Positions 1 to 9,158 of a stretch of 64,000 bases of DNA are shown here, piece after piece. The position numbers and the translations under genes are program-made. The DNA is from Arthrobacter sp. TPD3018 (GTDB lineage: Bacteria > Pseudomonadota > Alphaproteobacteria > Sphingomonadales > Sphingomonadaceae): contig QDFQ01000001.1 in NCBI GenBank assembly GCA_003075315.1, positions 1,469,998 to 1,533,997 on the forward strand, read 5' to 3'. Numbering within the stretch: the first letter of the stretch is position 1; each line of letters starts with the position of its first letter. Under the pieces are notes generated by a model. It was not told the origin of the DNA and did not search any database. It saw nothing but the letters and a program-made list of their open reading frames with translations.

Positions 1-593
1 CGGTCCGCTATTTTCTGCTGCGCGAAGTCAGCTTCGGGCAGGACGGCAGCTACTCGGCCGAGGCGATCGTGACCCGGGTCAATGCGGAACTCGCCAACAG
101 CTTCGGCAATCTGGCACAGCGCACACTCTCGTTCATCGCCAAGAACCTGGATGGCGCGCTGCCGGAGGCCGGTCGCAGCGATCCGGCGGATGCGATGCTG
201 ATCGAGGAGATGGTCGTCGCTTGCGCCGGACTTCGCACGGCATTCGATGACCTGATGCTGAGCCAGGGGATCGAGGCGTGGATGCGCGGCGTCTTCGCTT
301 GCAATCAATATATCGACGCTCAAGCGCCTTGGACGCTGCGCAAAACCGATCCCGAACGGATGCACGCGGTGCTCGGCACGCTGGTGCGGGCGATCCGGAT
401 GCTGGCGATCGCGATCCTGCCGGTGGTGCCGCAGTCGGCGGGGAAGGTGCTGGATCAGCTCGGCGCGACCGAGCGTGACCATGCCGCGATCGACGACGAT
501 GGCTGGTATGCCCGCCAGCAGGCCACAGGCTTTACGATCGCGCCCCCGTCACCGGTCTTTCCGCGGCTCGAACTGCCTGCCGCCGAAGCATGA
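1..593 (+). CDS. metG: Methionyl-tRNA synthetase, C-terminal part (5' end outside window)
   Basis: The reading frame is open from base 3 to the TGA at 591-593 and gives about 196 residues. They match the end of class I MetRS: the stretch RYFLLREVSFGQDG leads into the connective region, followed by LANSFGNLAQRTLSFI and the all-alpha anticodon-binding domain (about residues 30-170). The enzyme charges tRNA-Met in the cytoplasm. The HIGH and KMSKS motifs lie upstream of the window and cannot be checked. The final bases overlap the tatD start in an ATGA junction, so the two genes are probably co-transcribed and coupled. Family assignment is firm; only the fragment is seen. Confidence 0.93.
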   Translation, partial: VRYFLLREVSFGQDGSYSAEAIVTRVNAELANSFGNLAQRTLSFIAKNLDGALPEAGRSDPADAMLIEEMVVACAGLRTAFDDLMLSQGIEAWMRGVFACNQYIDAQAPWTLRKTDPERMHAVLGTLVRAIRMLAIAILPVVPQSAGKVLDQLGATERDHAAIDDDGWYARQQATGFTIAPPSPVFPRLELPAAEA

Positions 594-1369
594 TGTTCGC
601 CGACAGCCACTGCCACCTGAATTACAAGGGGGTGTTCGAGCAGCAGGGTGACGTGCTCGCTCGCGCGCGGTCGCGTGGGGTGGGGGCGATGCTGAACATC
701 TCGACGCGCGAAAGCGAATGGGACGCGGTGGTCGCTACGGCCGAGCGCGAACCCGACGTCTGGGCCTCGATCGGCATCCACCCGCACGAAGCCGATCAAC
801 ATCCCGACGTCGACATCGCGCGCCTCATCGACCGGGCGGCGCACCCGCGCATCGTCGGGATCGGTGAATCCGGCCTCGACTATTACTACGATCACTCCGC
901 TCGTGCCCGCCAACAGGCAAGCTTTCGTAGCCATATCGGAGCGTGTCGCGAAACCGGGCTACCGCTAATCGTTCACACCCGCGATGCGGAAGAGGACACG
1001 CTGGCAATCCTGCGGGACGAGATGCAGCAGGGGGCCTATACGGGCGTCATCCACTGTTTCACCGCGAGCGCCGCCTTTGCCGATGCGGCGCTGGAGCTGG
1101 GTTTCTACATTTCGATCTCGGGGATCGTGACGTTCAAGAACGCACGCGACCTGCAGGAGACAGCGGCCCGGCTGCCGATCGAACGGCTGCTGATCGAAAC
1201 CGATGCCCCATTTCTGGCGCCGGTGCCGCATCGCGGCAAACAGGGTGAACCTGCATTCGTCGCGGACACCGCGACCTTCCTTGCCCAGCTTCGCGGCGAG
1301 CCCATTGAAGAGTTGGCGGCACGAACCGCGGATAACTTCTTTACCTTGTTCAACAAGGCGCGCGCATGA
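590..1369 (+). CDS. tatD: TatD family metal-dependent hydrolase (DNase)
   Basis: The 259-residue product is the normal length for TatD/YcfH TIM-barrel metallohydrolases. The metal-binding HCHL is near the N-terminus (ADSHCHLNYKG), followed by IGIHPHEA, GIGESGLDYYYDH, IVHTRDAEEDT and the C-terminal LLIETDAPFLAPVPHRGK, all family signatures. The known family activity is Mg-dependent 3'-5' exonuclease or D-aminoacyl-tRNA hydrolysis; which applies here cannot be told. The start overlaps the metG stop, with a second in-frame ATG at 593 as an equal alternative. Its own stop overlaps the next start by ATGA, giving a tight metG-tatD-MBL run that is common in alphaproteobacteria. Confidence 0.92.
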   Translation: MMFADSHCHLNYKGVFEQQGDVLARARSRGVGAMLNISTRESEWDAVVATAEREPDVWASIGIHPHEADQHPDVDIARLIDRAAHPRIVGIGESGLDYYYDHSARARQQASFRSHIGACRETGLPLIVHTRDAEEDTLAILRDEMQQGAYTGVIHCFTASAAFADAALELGFYISISGIVTFKNARDLQETAARLPIERLLIETDAPFLAPVPHRGKQGEPAFVADTATFLAQLRGEPIEELAARTADNFFTLFNKARA

Positions 1370-2130
1370 AAGTCCGCATTCTCGGCTCGGGCACGTCATC
1401 TGGCGTGCCGCGGATCGGGAACGACTGGGGCGCCTGCGATCCCAATGAACCGCGCAATCGGCGTACGCGCGTATCGTTGCTCGTCGAGCACGACGACACG
1501 CGTATCCTGATCGACACAGGCCCCGATATGCGCGAGCAATTGCTCGCAGCGGATGTCTCGACGGTCGATGCGATCCTCTGGACGCACGATCATGCCGATC
1601 ATTGTCACGGCATCGACGACGTCCGACAGATTTTCCATGCTATGCGCCGGCCGGTCCCGGGATATGCCAGGACGAGCACGCTGGCCGCGCTCCGTGACCG
1701 GTTTGCCTATGTCTTCGCCGGCCGTCAGGGCTATCCGCCAACGGTAGAGAGCGCTGTGTTGCCGGACAGGCTGACGATCGGTGGGATCACGATTGACGTG
1801 GTCGATCAGCCGCATGGCCATATCACCTCGGCCGGTCTACGATTTTCTGCGGGTGGCGCGGTGGTGGGATATGCTACCGACTTTCACGAACTGACTCCGG
1901 CGATGTGCGCGCTTTACACCGGGCTCGACGTCTGGATCGTCGATGCGCTCCGCTATGCGCCGCATCCGACCCATCCGCACGTGCCGGAGGTGCTCGACTG
2001 GATCGCAGAGCTCGGGCCAAAACGGTCAGCCTTCATACACATGGACCAGAGTATGGATTACGCCACGCTGGTCCGCGATCTGCCGCCCGGCGTCGAACCC
2101 GGCTACGATGGATTAGAATTCGTCCTATGA
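1366..2130 (+). CDS. MBL-fold metallo-hydrolase (PhnP/RNase Z-like)
   Basis: A 254-residue metallo-beta-lactamase fold protein. The zinc motif THDHADHCHG is near residue 70; LIDTGPDMREQL precedes it, and later ligands are likely in VVDQPHGH and YATDFHEL. The opening LGSGTSSGVPRIG and the GACDPNEPRNRRTR stretch place it in the PhnP-like branch (cyclic phosphodiesterase or RNase Z-type enzymes), which often lies next to tatD. Its substrate is unknown; it is not in a phn cluster, so a phosphonate role is not supported. It overlaps tatD upstream and the aspartic protease downstream (ATGA at 2127). Confidence 0.88.
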   Translation: MKVRILGSGTSSGVPRIGNDWGACDPNEPRNRRTRVSLLVEHDDTRILIDTGPDMREQLLAADVSTVDAILWTHDHADHCHGIDDVRQIFHAMRRPVPGYARTSTLAALRDRFAYVFAGRQGYPPTVESAVLPDRLTIGGITIDVVDQPHGHITSAGLRFSAGGAVVGYATDFHELTPAMCALYTGLDVWIVDALRYAPHPTHPHVPEVLDWIAELGPKRSAFIHMDQSMDYATLVRDLPPGVEPGYDGLEFVL

Positions 2131-2744
2131 ACCTCGACTCGGGCGGCCAGGCGGTCATCTATCTGCTGCTGCTCATCCTGCCGATCTCGGCGTTGATCGC
2201 ACGACGGGTGCCGGTATTGCGGGTCGCCCTGTCGCTGGTCAGTTGGGTGGTGATCGCAGGGTTGCTGCTGGTGGTGATTACCGAGCGCGAGCGGTTCGAC
2301 CCGTATCTGCAATATGTTACGCGACTGCTGAAACTGGACGACCAGAATGTCGTCGGTGAAGAAACCCGCATCAGAATGTCTGCCGACGGGCATTTCTGGG
2401 CGAAAGTGACGATCGATGGTGTGAACCGGCGCATGCTCGTCGATAGCGGAGCGACCCTGACGGCATTGTCGACAGAAACTGCGACGGCGGCGTCACTCGA
2501 CGTCAGGGACAGTCTGATCCCGATCGTGCTCAATACGGCGAACGGACGGATCCAGGCGCGGAGCGCAACAGTGCGAGATCTGAAACTCGGCGATATCGTT
2601 GCGCGCGATTTGCCGGTGGTCGTATCGCCTGCGTTCGGCGACACCGACGTCCTCGGCATGAACTTCCTGTCAAAGCTGAAATCGTGGCGGGTGGAGGGCA
2701 ATACACTGATCCTCGTACCACACCATCACCAGAAATTTACATAA
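2127..2744 (+). CDS. Membrane-anchored retropepsin-like aspartic protease (clan AA, TIGR02281-type)
   Basis: A 205-residue protein. Two hydrophobic segments (about residues 9-27 and 33-52) anchor it in the inner membrane, then a single retropepsin-like domain follows. The active-site triad is LVDSGATLTALS near residue 110, and the flap/hydrophobic part is GDTDVLGMNFL near the C-terminus. The family probably dimerises like retroviral proteases; bacterial substrates are poorly known. I chose the ATG at 2127 because it overlaps the preceding stop, as do the other junctions in this operon; the frame is open further upstream but that part is antisense-like sequence inside the MBL gene. Confidence 0.85.
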   Translation: MNLDSGGQAVIYLLLLILPISALIARRVPVLRVALSLVSWVVIAGLLLVVITERERFDPYLQYVTRLLKLDDQNVVGEETRIRMSADGHFWAKVTIDGVNRRMLVDSGATLTALSTETATAASLDVRDSLIPIVLNTANGRIQARSATVRDLKLGDIVARDLPVVVSPAFGDTDVLGMNFLSKLKSWRVEGNTLILVPHHHQKFT

Positions 2745-2777
2745 TGTATATTATCAATCTTACGGTGGAAGCCCGGT

Positions 2778-3512
2778 ATGGCGGTTGAGCGGCTGTTGGC
2801 GATCATGGCGCGCCTGCGCGATCCGCAGCATGGTTGCGAATGGGACGTGGCGCAGACCTGGGCGACGATCGCACCCTATACGATCGAAGAAGCCTATGAG
2901 GTCGCTGATGCGATCGCACGAAACGATGCTGACGATCTGAAAGACGAACTCGGCGATCTGCTGCTGCAAGTCGTCTTTCATGCGCGGATTGCAGAGGAAG
3001 CCGGCGCCTTCGCCTTTGCCGATGTGGCGGCCGCCATCAGCGACAAAATGGAACGGCGCCATCCGCACATTTTCGGCGAGGCATCGGTTAGCCCCGGTTG
3101 GGAGGAATTGAAGGCCGCGGAACGGCGCGACAAGGCGCCAGACGACAGCGCGCTGGCCGGCGTCGCAGCGGGCCTTCCCGCTCTGATGCGGGCCGTAAAG
3201 CTGCAAAAGCGCGCCGCCCGAACCGGGTTCGACTGGCCCGACCAGACTGGCGCCATTGCCAAGATCATGGAGGAAATCGAGGAAGTTAAGACCGCTTCCG
3301 AAGATCAGCGTGAGGATGAGATCGGCGATCTACTGTTCGCCGTCGTCAATTGGGCGCGACACCTGGGTGTCGATCCCGAAGCCGCCTTGCGATCAGGCAA
3401 CGCCAAGTTCGAGCGTCGCTTCCGGGCCATGGAAGCCGTAGGTGGCGAGGCATTCGCCGCACTGAGCCTAGATGACAAGGAAGCGCTCTGGCAGCAGGTC
3501 AAGCGCCGCTAA
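2778..3512 (+). CDS. mazG: Nucleoside triphosphate pyrophosphohydrolase MazG
   Basis: A 244-residue protein of the length expected for the two-domain MazG. Two all-alpha NTP-PPase repeats are visible: the first has YTIEEAYEVADAI and DDLKDELGDLLLQVVFHA (the EEXXE...EXXD metal site), the second has IMEEIEEVKTA and DEIGDLLFAVVNWARH. It converts (d)NTPs to (d)NMPs plus pyrophosphate, cleaning up aberrant nucleotides and modulating (p)ppGpp levels in E. coli. A GGTGGAA ribosome site lies about 7 nt before the ATG. It is convergent with hflX, with only 10 bases between the stops and no obvious terminator. Confidence 0.93.
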   Translation: MAVERLLAIMARLRDPQHGCEWDVAQTWATIAPYTIEEAYEVADAIARNDADDLKDELGDLLLQVVFHARIAEEAGAFAFADVAAAISDKMERRHPHIFGEASVSPGWEELKAAERRDKAPDDSALAGVAAGLPALMRAVKLQKRAARTGFDWPDQTGAIAKIMEEIEEVKTASEDQREDEIGDLLFAVVNWARHLGVDPEAALRSGNAKFERRFRAMEAVGGEAFAALSLDDKEALWQQVKRR

Positions 3513-3522
3513 ACCCGCTCAA

Positions 3523-4815
3523 TTAACGCTGAAGGAAGCGCTCGTAGTCCCGCTCGGCGAGCCGAACCTCGTAGCGGGTCGACAGCCCCGCGCCCTCCTC
3601 TTCCTGCCCCAGCACCTCGCCATGCGCGTGCAACCACGCGGCGCTCGCACCGTCTCCAGCCGGAAGCGTGATCCAATAGCGGCGGTGGCCGGCGGTCAGC
3701 TTCGCCGCGACCTGCTCGATGAGCCGATCAACCCCTTCCCCATCCAGTGCGGACAGCGCAACGACATCGTCGCGGCGCGCCGCCTCCACCAGCACGTCTT
3801 CATGCTGGTCCGCGTCGAGCAGATCGAGCTTGTTCCATGCCTCGAACCGCGGGGTTGTTTCGGACACGCCGATTTCGGCCAGAACGGCTTCGACGTCGGA
3901 GCGCTGCGCCTCGGTGTCCGGATGGGCGATGTCACGAACGTGGATCAGGAGGTCGGCCGATACCACCTCCTCCAACGTCGCCTTGAACGCCGCGACCAGC
4001 TGCGTCGGCAGGTCCGAAACGAAGCCGACGGTGTCGGACAGGATGGCCTTGTCGATGCCGGGTAGCGAGATCTGGCGGAGCGTCGGGTCGAGCGTCGCGA
4101 ACAGCAGGTTTTCCGCCATCACGTGTGCGCCGGTCAGGCGGTTGAACAGCGTCGACTTGCCGGCATTGGTATAGCCGACCAGCGCGATCACCGGCCACGG
4201 CGCGCGCTGGCGCCGTTCGCGATGTAGCCCACGCGTGCGGCTCACCTGTTCGAGCTCGCGCCGCAACCGCGCCATGCGATCGCGGATCAGCCGGCGGTCG
4301 GCCTCGATCTGCGTTTCGCCGGGGCCGCCGAGGAAGCCGAAGCCGCCGCGCTGCCGCTCGAGGTGGGTCCAGCTGCGGACCAGCCGGCCGGCCTGATAAT
4401 CAAGGTGGGCGAGTTCGACCTGCAACCGCCCTTCGGCCGTGGCAGCGCGTTCGCCGAAGATTTCGAGGATCAGGCCGGTGCGGTCGATCACCTTGGCCTC
4501 CAGCGCAGTCTCGAGGTTGCGCTGTTGCACCGGCGTCAGGCTGGCGTCGAAGACGACGAGATCGGCTTCGTCCTGCCGCACCTGCACGGCCAGCTGCTCC
4601 ACCTGACCGCTGCCGATAAGTGTCGCAGGCTTGGGCTGGCGGACGCGTACCGCCACCTTGTCGGTGACGACGAGGCCGATCGCGGCGGCGAGACCCGCGG
4701 TCTCCTCCAGCCGCGCCTCGGCGTCGCGATGCGCATCGCCCTGATCGGGCAGGACGATCAGCGCGCGACCGCCACGGGCGAACTCGTCGCGGTCACGGTT
4801 GAAGCCAGTGCTCAT
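3523..4815 (-). CDS. hflX: GTPase HflX
   Basis: A 430-residue ribosome-associated GTPase. The N-terminal HflX domain (1-200) includes LIGSGQVEQLA and the FLGGPGETQIE signature at about 161-171. The G domain has G1 GYTNAGKST at 214-222, the DTVGF G3 region, and G4 NKLD. In E. coli HflX splits stalled 70S ribosomes during heat stress. It follows hfq by 3 bases, the classical hfq-hflX arrangement, and is the last gene of the minus-strand dusB-ntr-hfq group. Confidence 0.95.
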   Translation of the reverse strand: MSTGFNRDRDEFARGGRALIVLPDQGDAHRDAEARLEETAGLAAAIGLVVTDKVAVRVRQPKPATLIGSGQVEQLAVQVRQDEADLVVFDASLTPVQQRNLETALEAKVIDRTGLILEIFGERAATAEGRLQVELAHLDYQAGRLVRSWTHLERQRGGFGFLGGPGETQIEADRRLIRDRMARLRRELEQVSRTRGLHRERRQRAPWPVIALVGYTNAGKSTLFNRLTGAHVMAENLLFATLDPTLRQISLPGIDKAILSDTVGFVSDLPTQLVAAFKATLEEVVSADLLIHVRDIAHPDTEAQRSDVEAVLAEIGVSETTPRFEAWNKLDLLDADQHEDVLVEAARRDDVVALSALDGEGVDRLIEQVAAKLTAGHRRYWITLPAGDGASAAWLHAHGEVLGQEEEGAGLSTRYEVRLAERDYERFLQR

Positions 4816-4818
4816 CGC

Positions 4819-5304
4819 TTATTCGTCCGTCTCGCCCTCATCGGCGAGGTTGAGCGCGCGCGACGGTTGAATGGTCGATACCGCGTGCTTGTAGACGAGC
4901 TGCGCCATGCCTTCACGCTGGAGCAGCATGCAGAACAGGTCGAACCCGGCGATCTGACCCTGCAGCATCACGCCGTTGATCAGGAACATCGTCACCGAAT
5001 CTTCGGATTTGCGCACCGCGTTGAGGAAAATCTCCTGCAAAAGCGGCTGCTTGCGCTGCGCTTCTCCCACGGATTCGATGATCCCGGCCAGGTCCATCGG
5101 GCCCGACGGCATGATCGTGGAAATGGCGTGCTTGTAGATCAGCTGGGACTGGCCATCGCGGCGGAGCAGCACGGAGAAATTGTCGAACCAGGTTACGATA
5201 CCCTGGAGCTTGACGCCCTTCACCAGGAACATGGTGACCGGGGTCTTGGAGCGGCGCAGCGAATTCAGGAACAGATCCTGCAGCGAGCCTTGCTTTTCGG
5301 CCAT
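4819..5304 (-). CDS. hfq: RNA chaperone Hfq with two tandem Sm domains
   Basis: The product is 161 residues, about twice a normal Hfq, because the whole Sm fold is present twice. Domain 1 (about 6-67) has [24 protein letters not shown] and [11 protein letters not shown]; domain 2 (about 87-148) has [24 protein letters not shown] and [11 protein letters not shown]. Both keep the proximal-face Gln, Phe and Lys-His residues. The distal-face Tyr25 of E. coli is Phe in both. The rim arginine patch is RRSK in domain 1 but RKSE in domain 2. Hfq pairs small RNAs with mRNAs as a six-fold ring; I infer that three of these chains make one ring. An AAAGG ribosome site precedes the ATG. It lies between ntrX and hflX. 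Confidence 0.95.
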   Translation of the reverse strand: MAEKQGSLQDLFLNSLRRSKTPVTMFLVKGVKLQGIVTWFDNFSVLLRRDGQSQLIYKHAISTIMPSGPMDLAGIIESVGEAQRKQPLLQEIFLNAVRKSEDSVTMFLINGVMLQGQIAGFDLFCMLLQREGMAQLVYKHAVSTIQPSRALNLADEGETDE

Positions 5305-5433
5305 GAATTTGAGCCTTTTTCCGTTATTGGCGGGACGTTCGCCCGCTATCGCGCCGTTTCCCGGCGTCGGGATCGCCGCCCATGCCGGACAGCGATCCTG
5401 TATCTATGAACGAAGGCCCGTGCCGTAAAGGCG

Positions 5434-6810
5434 TCAATCCTCGCGCACGTCGGTAATGCCGAGCAGCTTGAGCTTGCGGTGCAGTGCCGATCGCTCCATC
5501 CCGATGAAGCTGGCGGTACGGCTGATGTTTCCCGAGAAGCGGCGGATCTGGACGCGGAGATATTCGCGTTCGAACGTCTCGCGGGCTTCGCGTAACGGCG
5601 CGCCCATGATCGCGCCGCCACTCCCGCCTGCCAGATCGCCCTGATCGCCGAGCACTTCGGCAGGCAATAGATCAAGGTCGATACGGCCGATGCGATCACC
5701 CGGTGCGAGGATGATCGTGCGCTCCACGACGTTGCGCAGCTGGCGGACGTTGCCGGGCCAATCATAGCTTTGCAGCGCGACCATCGCATCCGGTGCGATC
5801 TCGGGGGTCGGCACGCGGCGTTCGGAGGCGTAATGCGCCATGAAATGCTCGACGAGCGAGGGAATGTCCTCACGGCGCTCGGCCAAGGCCGGCAGCATCA
5901 CCGGCACGACATTGAGCCGGTAATAGAGATCTTCGCGGAACCGCCCCTCGGCAATCTCCTGCGTCAGATCGCGCGAGGTGGCGGACACGACGCGGACGTC
6001 GACCTTCACCGTTCGCGTGCCGCCGATACGGCTGAAACTCTGGTCGGTCAGCACGCGCAGGATACGCGCCTGCGTTGCGATCGGCATGTCCGCGATTTCG
6101 TCGAGGAACAACGTGCCGCCATGCGCCTGTTCGAGCAGGCCCGGCCGGACGAGGTCCCCCCCCTCCTCCACCCCGAACAGCTCCTCCTCGACGCGCTCCG
6201 GCGTCATCCGCGCGGCGCTGACGATGACGAAGGGCGCTTCGGCGCGATTGCTCCAGCCGTGGAGCAGGCGGGCGGCAACCTCCTTGCCGACGCCTGCCGG
6301 CCCCATGATGAGCACGCGGCTGCCGGTCGCGGCGACGCGCTTCAGCGTGGCGCGCACGCCGTTGATCGCGCCCGAGCGGCCGGTAAGGTCCGTCTCGCGA
6401 CCGGCCGAGACGCGCAGGCTGGCGAGTTCGCGACGCAGGCGTTCGGTTTCGGTTGCGCGGGCGACCAGCAGCAGCAGCCGCTCCGCCTCGAACGGCTTTT
6501 CGATGAAGTCGCTGGCGCCGCGGCGGATCGCGGCGACGGCGGTGTCGAGATTGCCATGGCCCGAAATGACGAGCACGGGGATCGAGGGATCTCGCCGTTT
6601 GATCTCGTCGAGCAGTTCGAGCCCGTCGAGGCGGGAGCCCTGCAGCCAGACGTCGAGCAGCACGAGCGACGGGCGTCGGGTGGCGATCGCCTCCAGCGCG
6701 GCGTCACTGTCTGCGGCCGAGCGCGTGTCATAGCCTTCGTCCTCAAGAACGCCGGCGACCAGTTCGCGGATATCGTGTTCGTCGTCGACGACGAGGATGT
6801 CGAGCGCCAT
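5434..6810 (-). CDS. ntrX: NtrX response regulator lacking the sigma-54 GAFTGA loop
   Basis: A 458-residue NtrC-family regulator paired with NtrY. The receiver domain (1-120) has VVDDEHD and the phospho-acceptor Asp53; the AAA+ domain (about 140-370) has Walker A GPAGVGKE at 170-177 and Walker B LFLDEIADMP. The C-terminal Fis-type helix-turn-helix (about 425-455) contains NISRTASFIGMERSALHRK. The GAFTGA loop that touches sigma-54 RNA polymerase is absent: ELFGVEEGGDLVRPGLLEQA is seen where NtrC has ELFGHERGAFTGAGQ. This is a known feature of alphaproteobacterial NtrX proteins, which act on sigma-70 promoters. It starts 5 bases after the ntrY stop. Confidence 0.94.
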   Translation of the reverse strand: MALDILVVDDEHDIRELVAGVLEDEGYDTRSAADSDAALEAIATRRPSLVLLDVWLQGSRLDGLELLDEIKRRDPSIPVLVISGHGNLDTAVAAIRRGASDFIEKPFEAERLLLLVARATETERLRRELASLRVSAGRETDLTGRSGAINGVRATLKRVAATGSRVLIMGPAGVGKEVAARLLHGWSNRAEAPFVIVSAARMTPERVEEELFGVEEGGDLVRPGLLEQAHGGTLFLDEIADMPIATQARILRVLTDQSFSRIGGTRTVKVDVRVVSATSRDLTQEIAEGRFREDLYYRLNVVPVMLPALAERREDIPSLVEHFMAHYASERRVPTPEIAPDAMVALQSYDWPGNVRQLRNVVERTIILAPGDRIGRIDLDLLPAEVLGDQGDLAGGSGGAIMGAPLREARETFEREYLRVQIRRFSGNISRTASFIGMERSALHRKLKLLGITDVRED

Positions 6811-6815
6811 AATCT

Positions 6816-9053
6816 CTAATTCCGATTGCGTGTGAGTGCAGCAAGCTGGCCGGCACCGTCATGTTCGGTCACCGGTTCGGGTGGGGCTGCCCCCTGATCG
6901 AGCGCCGCGAGCGCAGCGGCATCGAATGTCATGCGCACCACAGTGCCTCCGCCGTCACGGTCGGCAAAGGTCATGGTGCCGAAATGGTCCTCGACGATCT
7001 TCTTGACGATCGCGAGGCCTAGGCCCGTGCCGCGGGCGCGGGTCGTCATATAGGGCTCGACGATCCGGTCGCGATCCGGCGGCAGGCCGACGCCCGTATC
7101 CGCGACCTCGACGACGATCGTCGTGCCATCCTCACGGATGCCCATGGTGACGGCGCCGCCGCCATCCCCCTTGCTTTCGACCGCTTCAACGGCGTTCTTG
7201 ACGATGTTGGTGAAGGCGCGACCGAGCTGGTGCCGATCGCAGACGAGTTGCGGGGCGGGAAAGTCGTGGTCGAGCACAAAGCGGATGGCGGGATGCGCGA
7301 CCTCGTGCAGGAACAGCGCCTGGCGGGCGATGTCCACAAGCGATTCCTCGCGGAACACCGGCTTCGGCATGCGGGCGAAGGACGAAAACTCGTCCACCAT
7401 CCGCCTCAGGTCCCCGACCTGCCGGACGATCGTTTCGGTCAGTCGCGCGAAGGTGGTATCCGCGGGATCGATCTTGCTGCCGTAGCGGCGTTGCAGGCGC
7501 TCGGCGGCGAGCTGGATCGGAGTGAGCGGATTCTTGATCTCATGCGCGATGCGGCGCGCGACGTCCGACCAGGCCGCGCGGCGCTGGTCGAGCAACTGCT
7601 GCGTGATATCGTCGAAGGTCAGGATGGGCCCCGCGTCGGTCCGCGCGATCCGGACGGCGAGCGTCCGCGTCTCGCCGCCGCGCACGACCTGGACGATCGC
7701 CTCGCGCTGGCCACTCGCCACCAGATCGGCGAGTTCGGGCGCAATGAGGGCCAGCGGTTGCCCGACGACGCTGTCAATGCCGGTGCCGATAAGTTCGGAC
7801 GCCGAATTGTTGGCGATGCGAATCGTGCCGTCTTCGCCCGAGGCGATCACGCCCGCCGATACGCCGGCCATGACGGCCTCGATCAACGCACGCCGGTTAT
7901 CGAGCTGATCGTTTGCGGTGACGAGCGCGCGGTTCTGCTCCTGCAGCCGCCCGGTCATTCGGTTGAACGCATTGGCCAGCGTGCCGACCTCATCCAAGGT
8001 GCGGGGATCAGGTACGCGCGTCGACAGATCACCGTCCGCGACGCGCCGCGCCGCGCCTACAAGCTCGCCCAGGGGGCGAACGAGACGGTCGGCAATGGCG
8101 AGCGCGATCCACACCGCAAGGGCCACGATCAACAACGAAATGCCGAGCAGGGCTGAGTTGAACCGCAACTGCAATGCCCGCGAACGCGATTGCATGTCTC
8201 GGTAGTCGGCGACGAGCTTCTCGCCGCGCTTCCACTGTTCGACCACGCCGGGATCGAAGACCCGCGCCACATAAAGATAGGCGCCCTTGCCGTACTTTAA
8301 CGGCATCAACAGCGCGGCCCGATCCTTAGCCTGAATAACGACGCTCGGCGTACCGGAATCGATCTTCCTGATCATGCCGGGGGTTACGACGCGGTCCAGC
8401 CGCCGTTCGTACGGATTGACGAAGGCAATCGGAACCGGATCACCTTTCACGAAGATCGCCATTTCAGACATGTTGCGCTGCTTCAGCTGAAAGACGAGCG
8501 CCTTCGCAAACGTTTCACTATTAATTGGATATTCTCGAAAATAACCCGCAAGGTCTACGCGCATGGCGCTCGCTTCAGCAGCAATACGATCCAGTTCTTG
8601 ATAATAGTTAATCTGCAGAAGTGCGGTCGAATTCTCCAACATCCCACGAGCGCGGTCCGAATACCAAAACTCGACGCCGTACTGGAACAGCAGTGACGCA
8701 AAGATATTTACCAGCACTAGCGGGACGGCTGCGACAAGCGAAAACAACGCGACCAATTGTACATGCAACTGCCCGTTGCCGCCAATCTGGGACTGCACTG
8801 CGCGCCGTCTCGCGATCCGCCGCCCGATGAGCATCATCAACGTCGTGCCGGACACCAGATTGGCGACAAGCAGCAAGGCGACCAACGGCGGTGAAATCAC
8901 GCGCGTGTCGGATGCCCCACCCGTCAGCACGAAATAGGTCGCTACCGCGATCGCCAACGCGAGCGCCAGTACCAGCCCTTCGACCGCGGGCGTGATCCGC
9001 CGGCGGCGAACCGGTAGCATATCGTTCAAATCGGGCGTGGGGGCCGCGTGCAT
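6816..9053 (-). CDS. ntrY: Nitrogen regulation sensor histidine kinase NtrY
   Basis: A 745-residue membrane histidine kinase. Hydrophobic segments at about 22-42, 53-75 and 95-118, a periplasmic sensor loop and a further membrane segment near 310 precede a HAMP domain, a PAS domain, HisKA with the phospho-acceptor HEIKNPLTPIQL, and HATPase_c with NIVKNAVEAVE, DTGVGLPP and GTGLGLAIVKK. It is the partner of NtrX in nitrogen and redox signalling. An ATG 42 bases upstream is in frame, but a strong GGAGGG site sits 5 nt before the ATG at 9053, so I take that start. About 105 non-coding bases separate it from ntrC. Confidence 0.94.
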   Translation of the reverse strand: MHAAPTPDLNDMLPVRRRRITPAVEGLVLALALAIAVATYFVLTGGASDTRVISPPLVALLLVANLVSGTTLMMLIGRRIARRRAVQSQIGGNGQLHVQLVALFSLVAAVPLVLVNIFASLLFQYGVEFWYSDRARGMLENSTALLQINYYQELDRIAAEASAMRVDLAGYFREYPINSETFAKALVFQLKQRNMSEMAIFVKGDPVPIAFVNPYERRLDRVVTPGMIRKIDSGTPSVVIQAKDRAALLMPLKYGKGAYLYVARVFDPGVVEQWKRGEKLVADYRDMQSRSRALQLRFNSALLGISLLIVALAVWIALAIADRLVRPLGELVGAARRVADGDLSTRVPDPRTLDEVGTLANAFNRMTGRLQEQNRALVTANDQLDNRRALIEAVMAGVSAGVIASGEDGTIRIANNSASELIGTGIDSVVGQPLALIAPELADLVASGQREAIVQVVRGGETRTLAVRIARTDAGPILTFDDITQQLLDQRRAAWSDVARRIAHEIKNPLTPIQLAAERLQRRYGSKIDPADTTFARLTETIVRQVGDLRRMVDEFSSFARMPKPVFREESLVDIARQALFLHEVAHPAIRFVLDHDFPAPQLVCDRHQLGRAFTNIVKNAVEAVESKGDGGGAVTMGIREDGTTIVVEVADTGVGLPPDRDRIVEPYMTTRARGTGLGLAIVKKIVEDHFGTMTFADRDGGGTVVRMTFDAAALAALDQGAAPPEPVTEHDGAGQLAALTRNRN

Positions 9054-9158
9054 TCGTCCCTCCGTACAACGCGGATTGTTGCACGGAAACCACATAATTG
9101 CCGGTTGCGGTGGTTTGGGGCCACAGTGCGATCAAGCGCAGCGGTCAGCCACAACGGA

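Noticed and set aside
9054..9158. Possible sigma-54 promoter between ntrC and ntrY
   Set aside because: The GG and GC dinucleotides in the best candidates are 9 or 12 bases apart, not the required 10.
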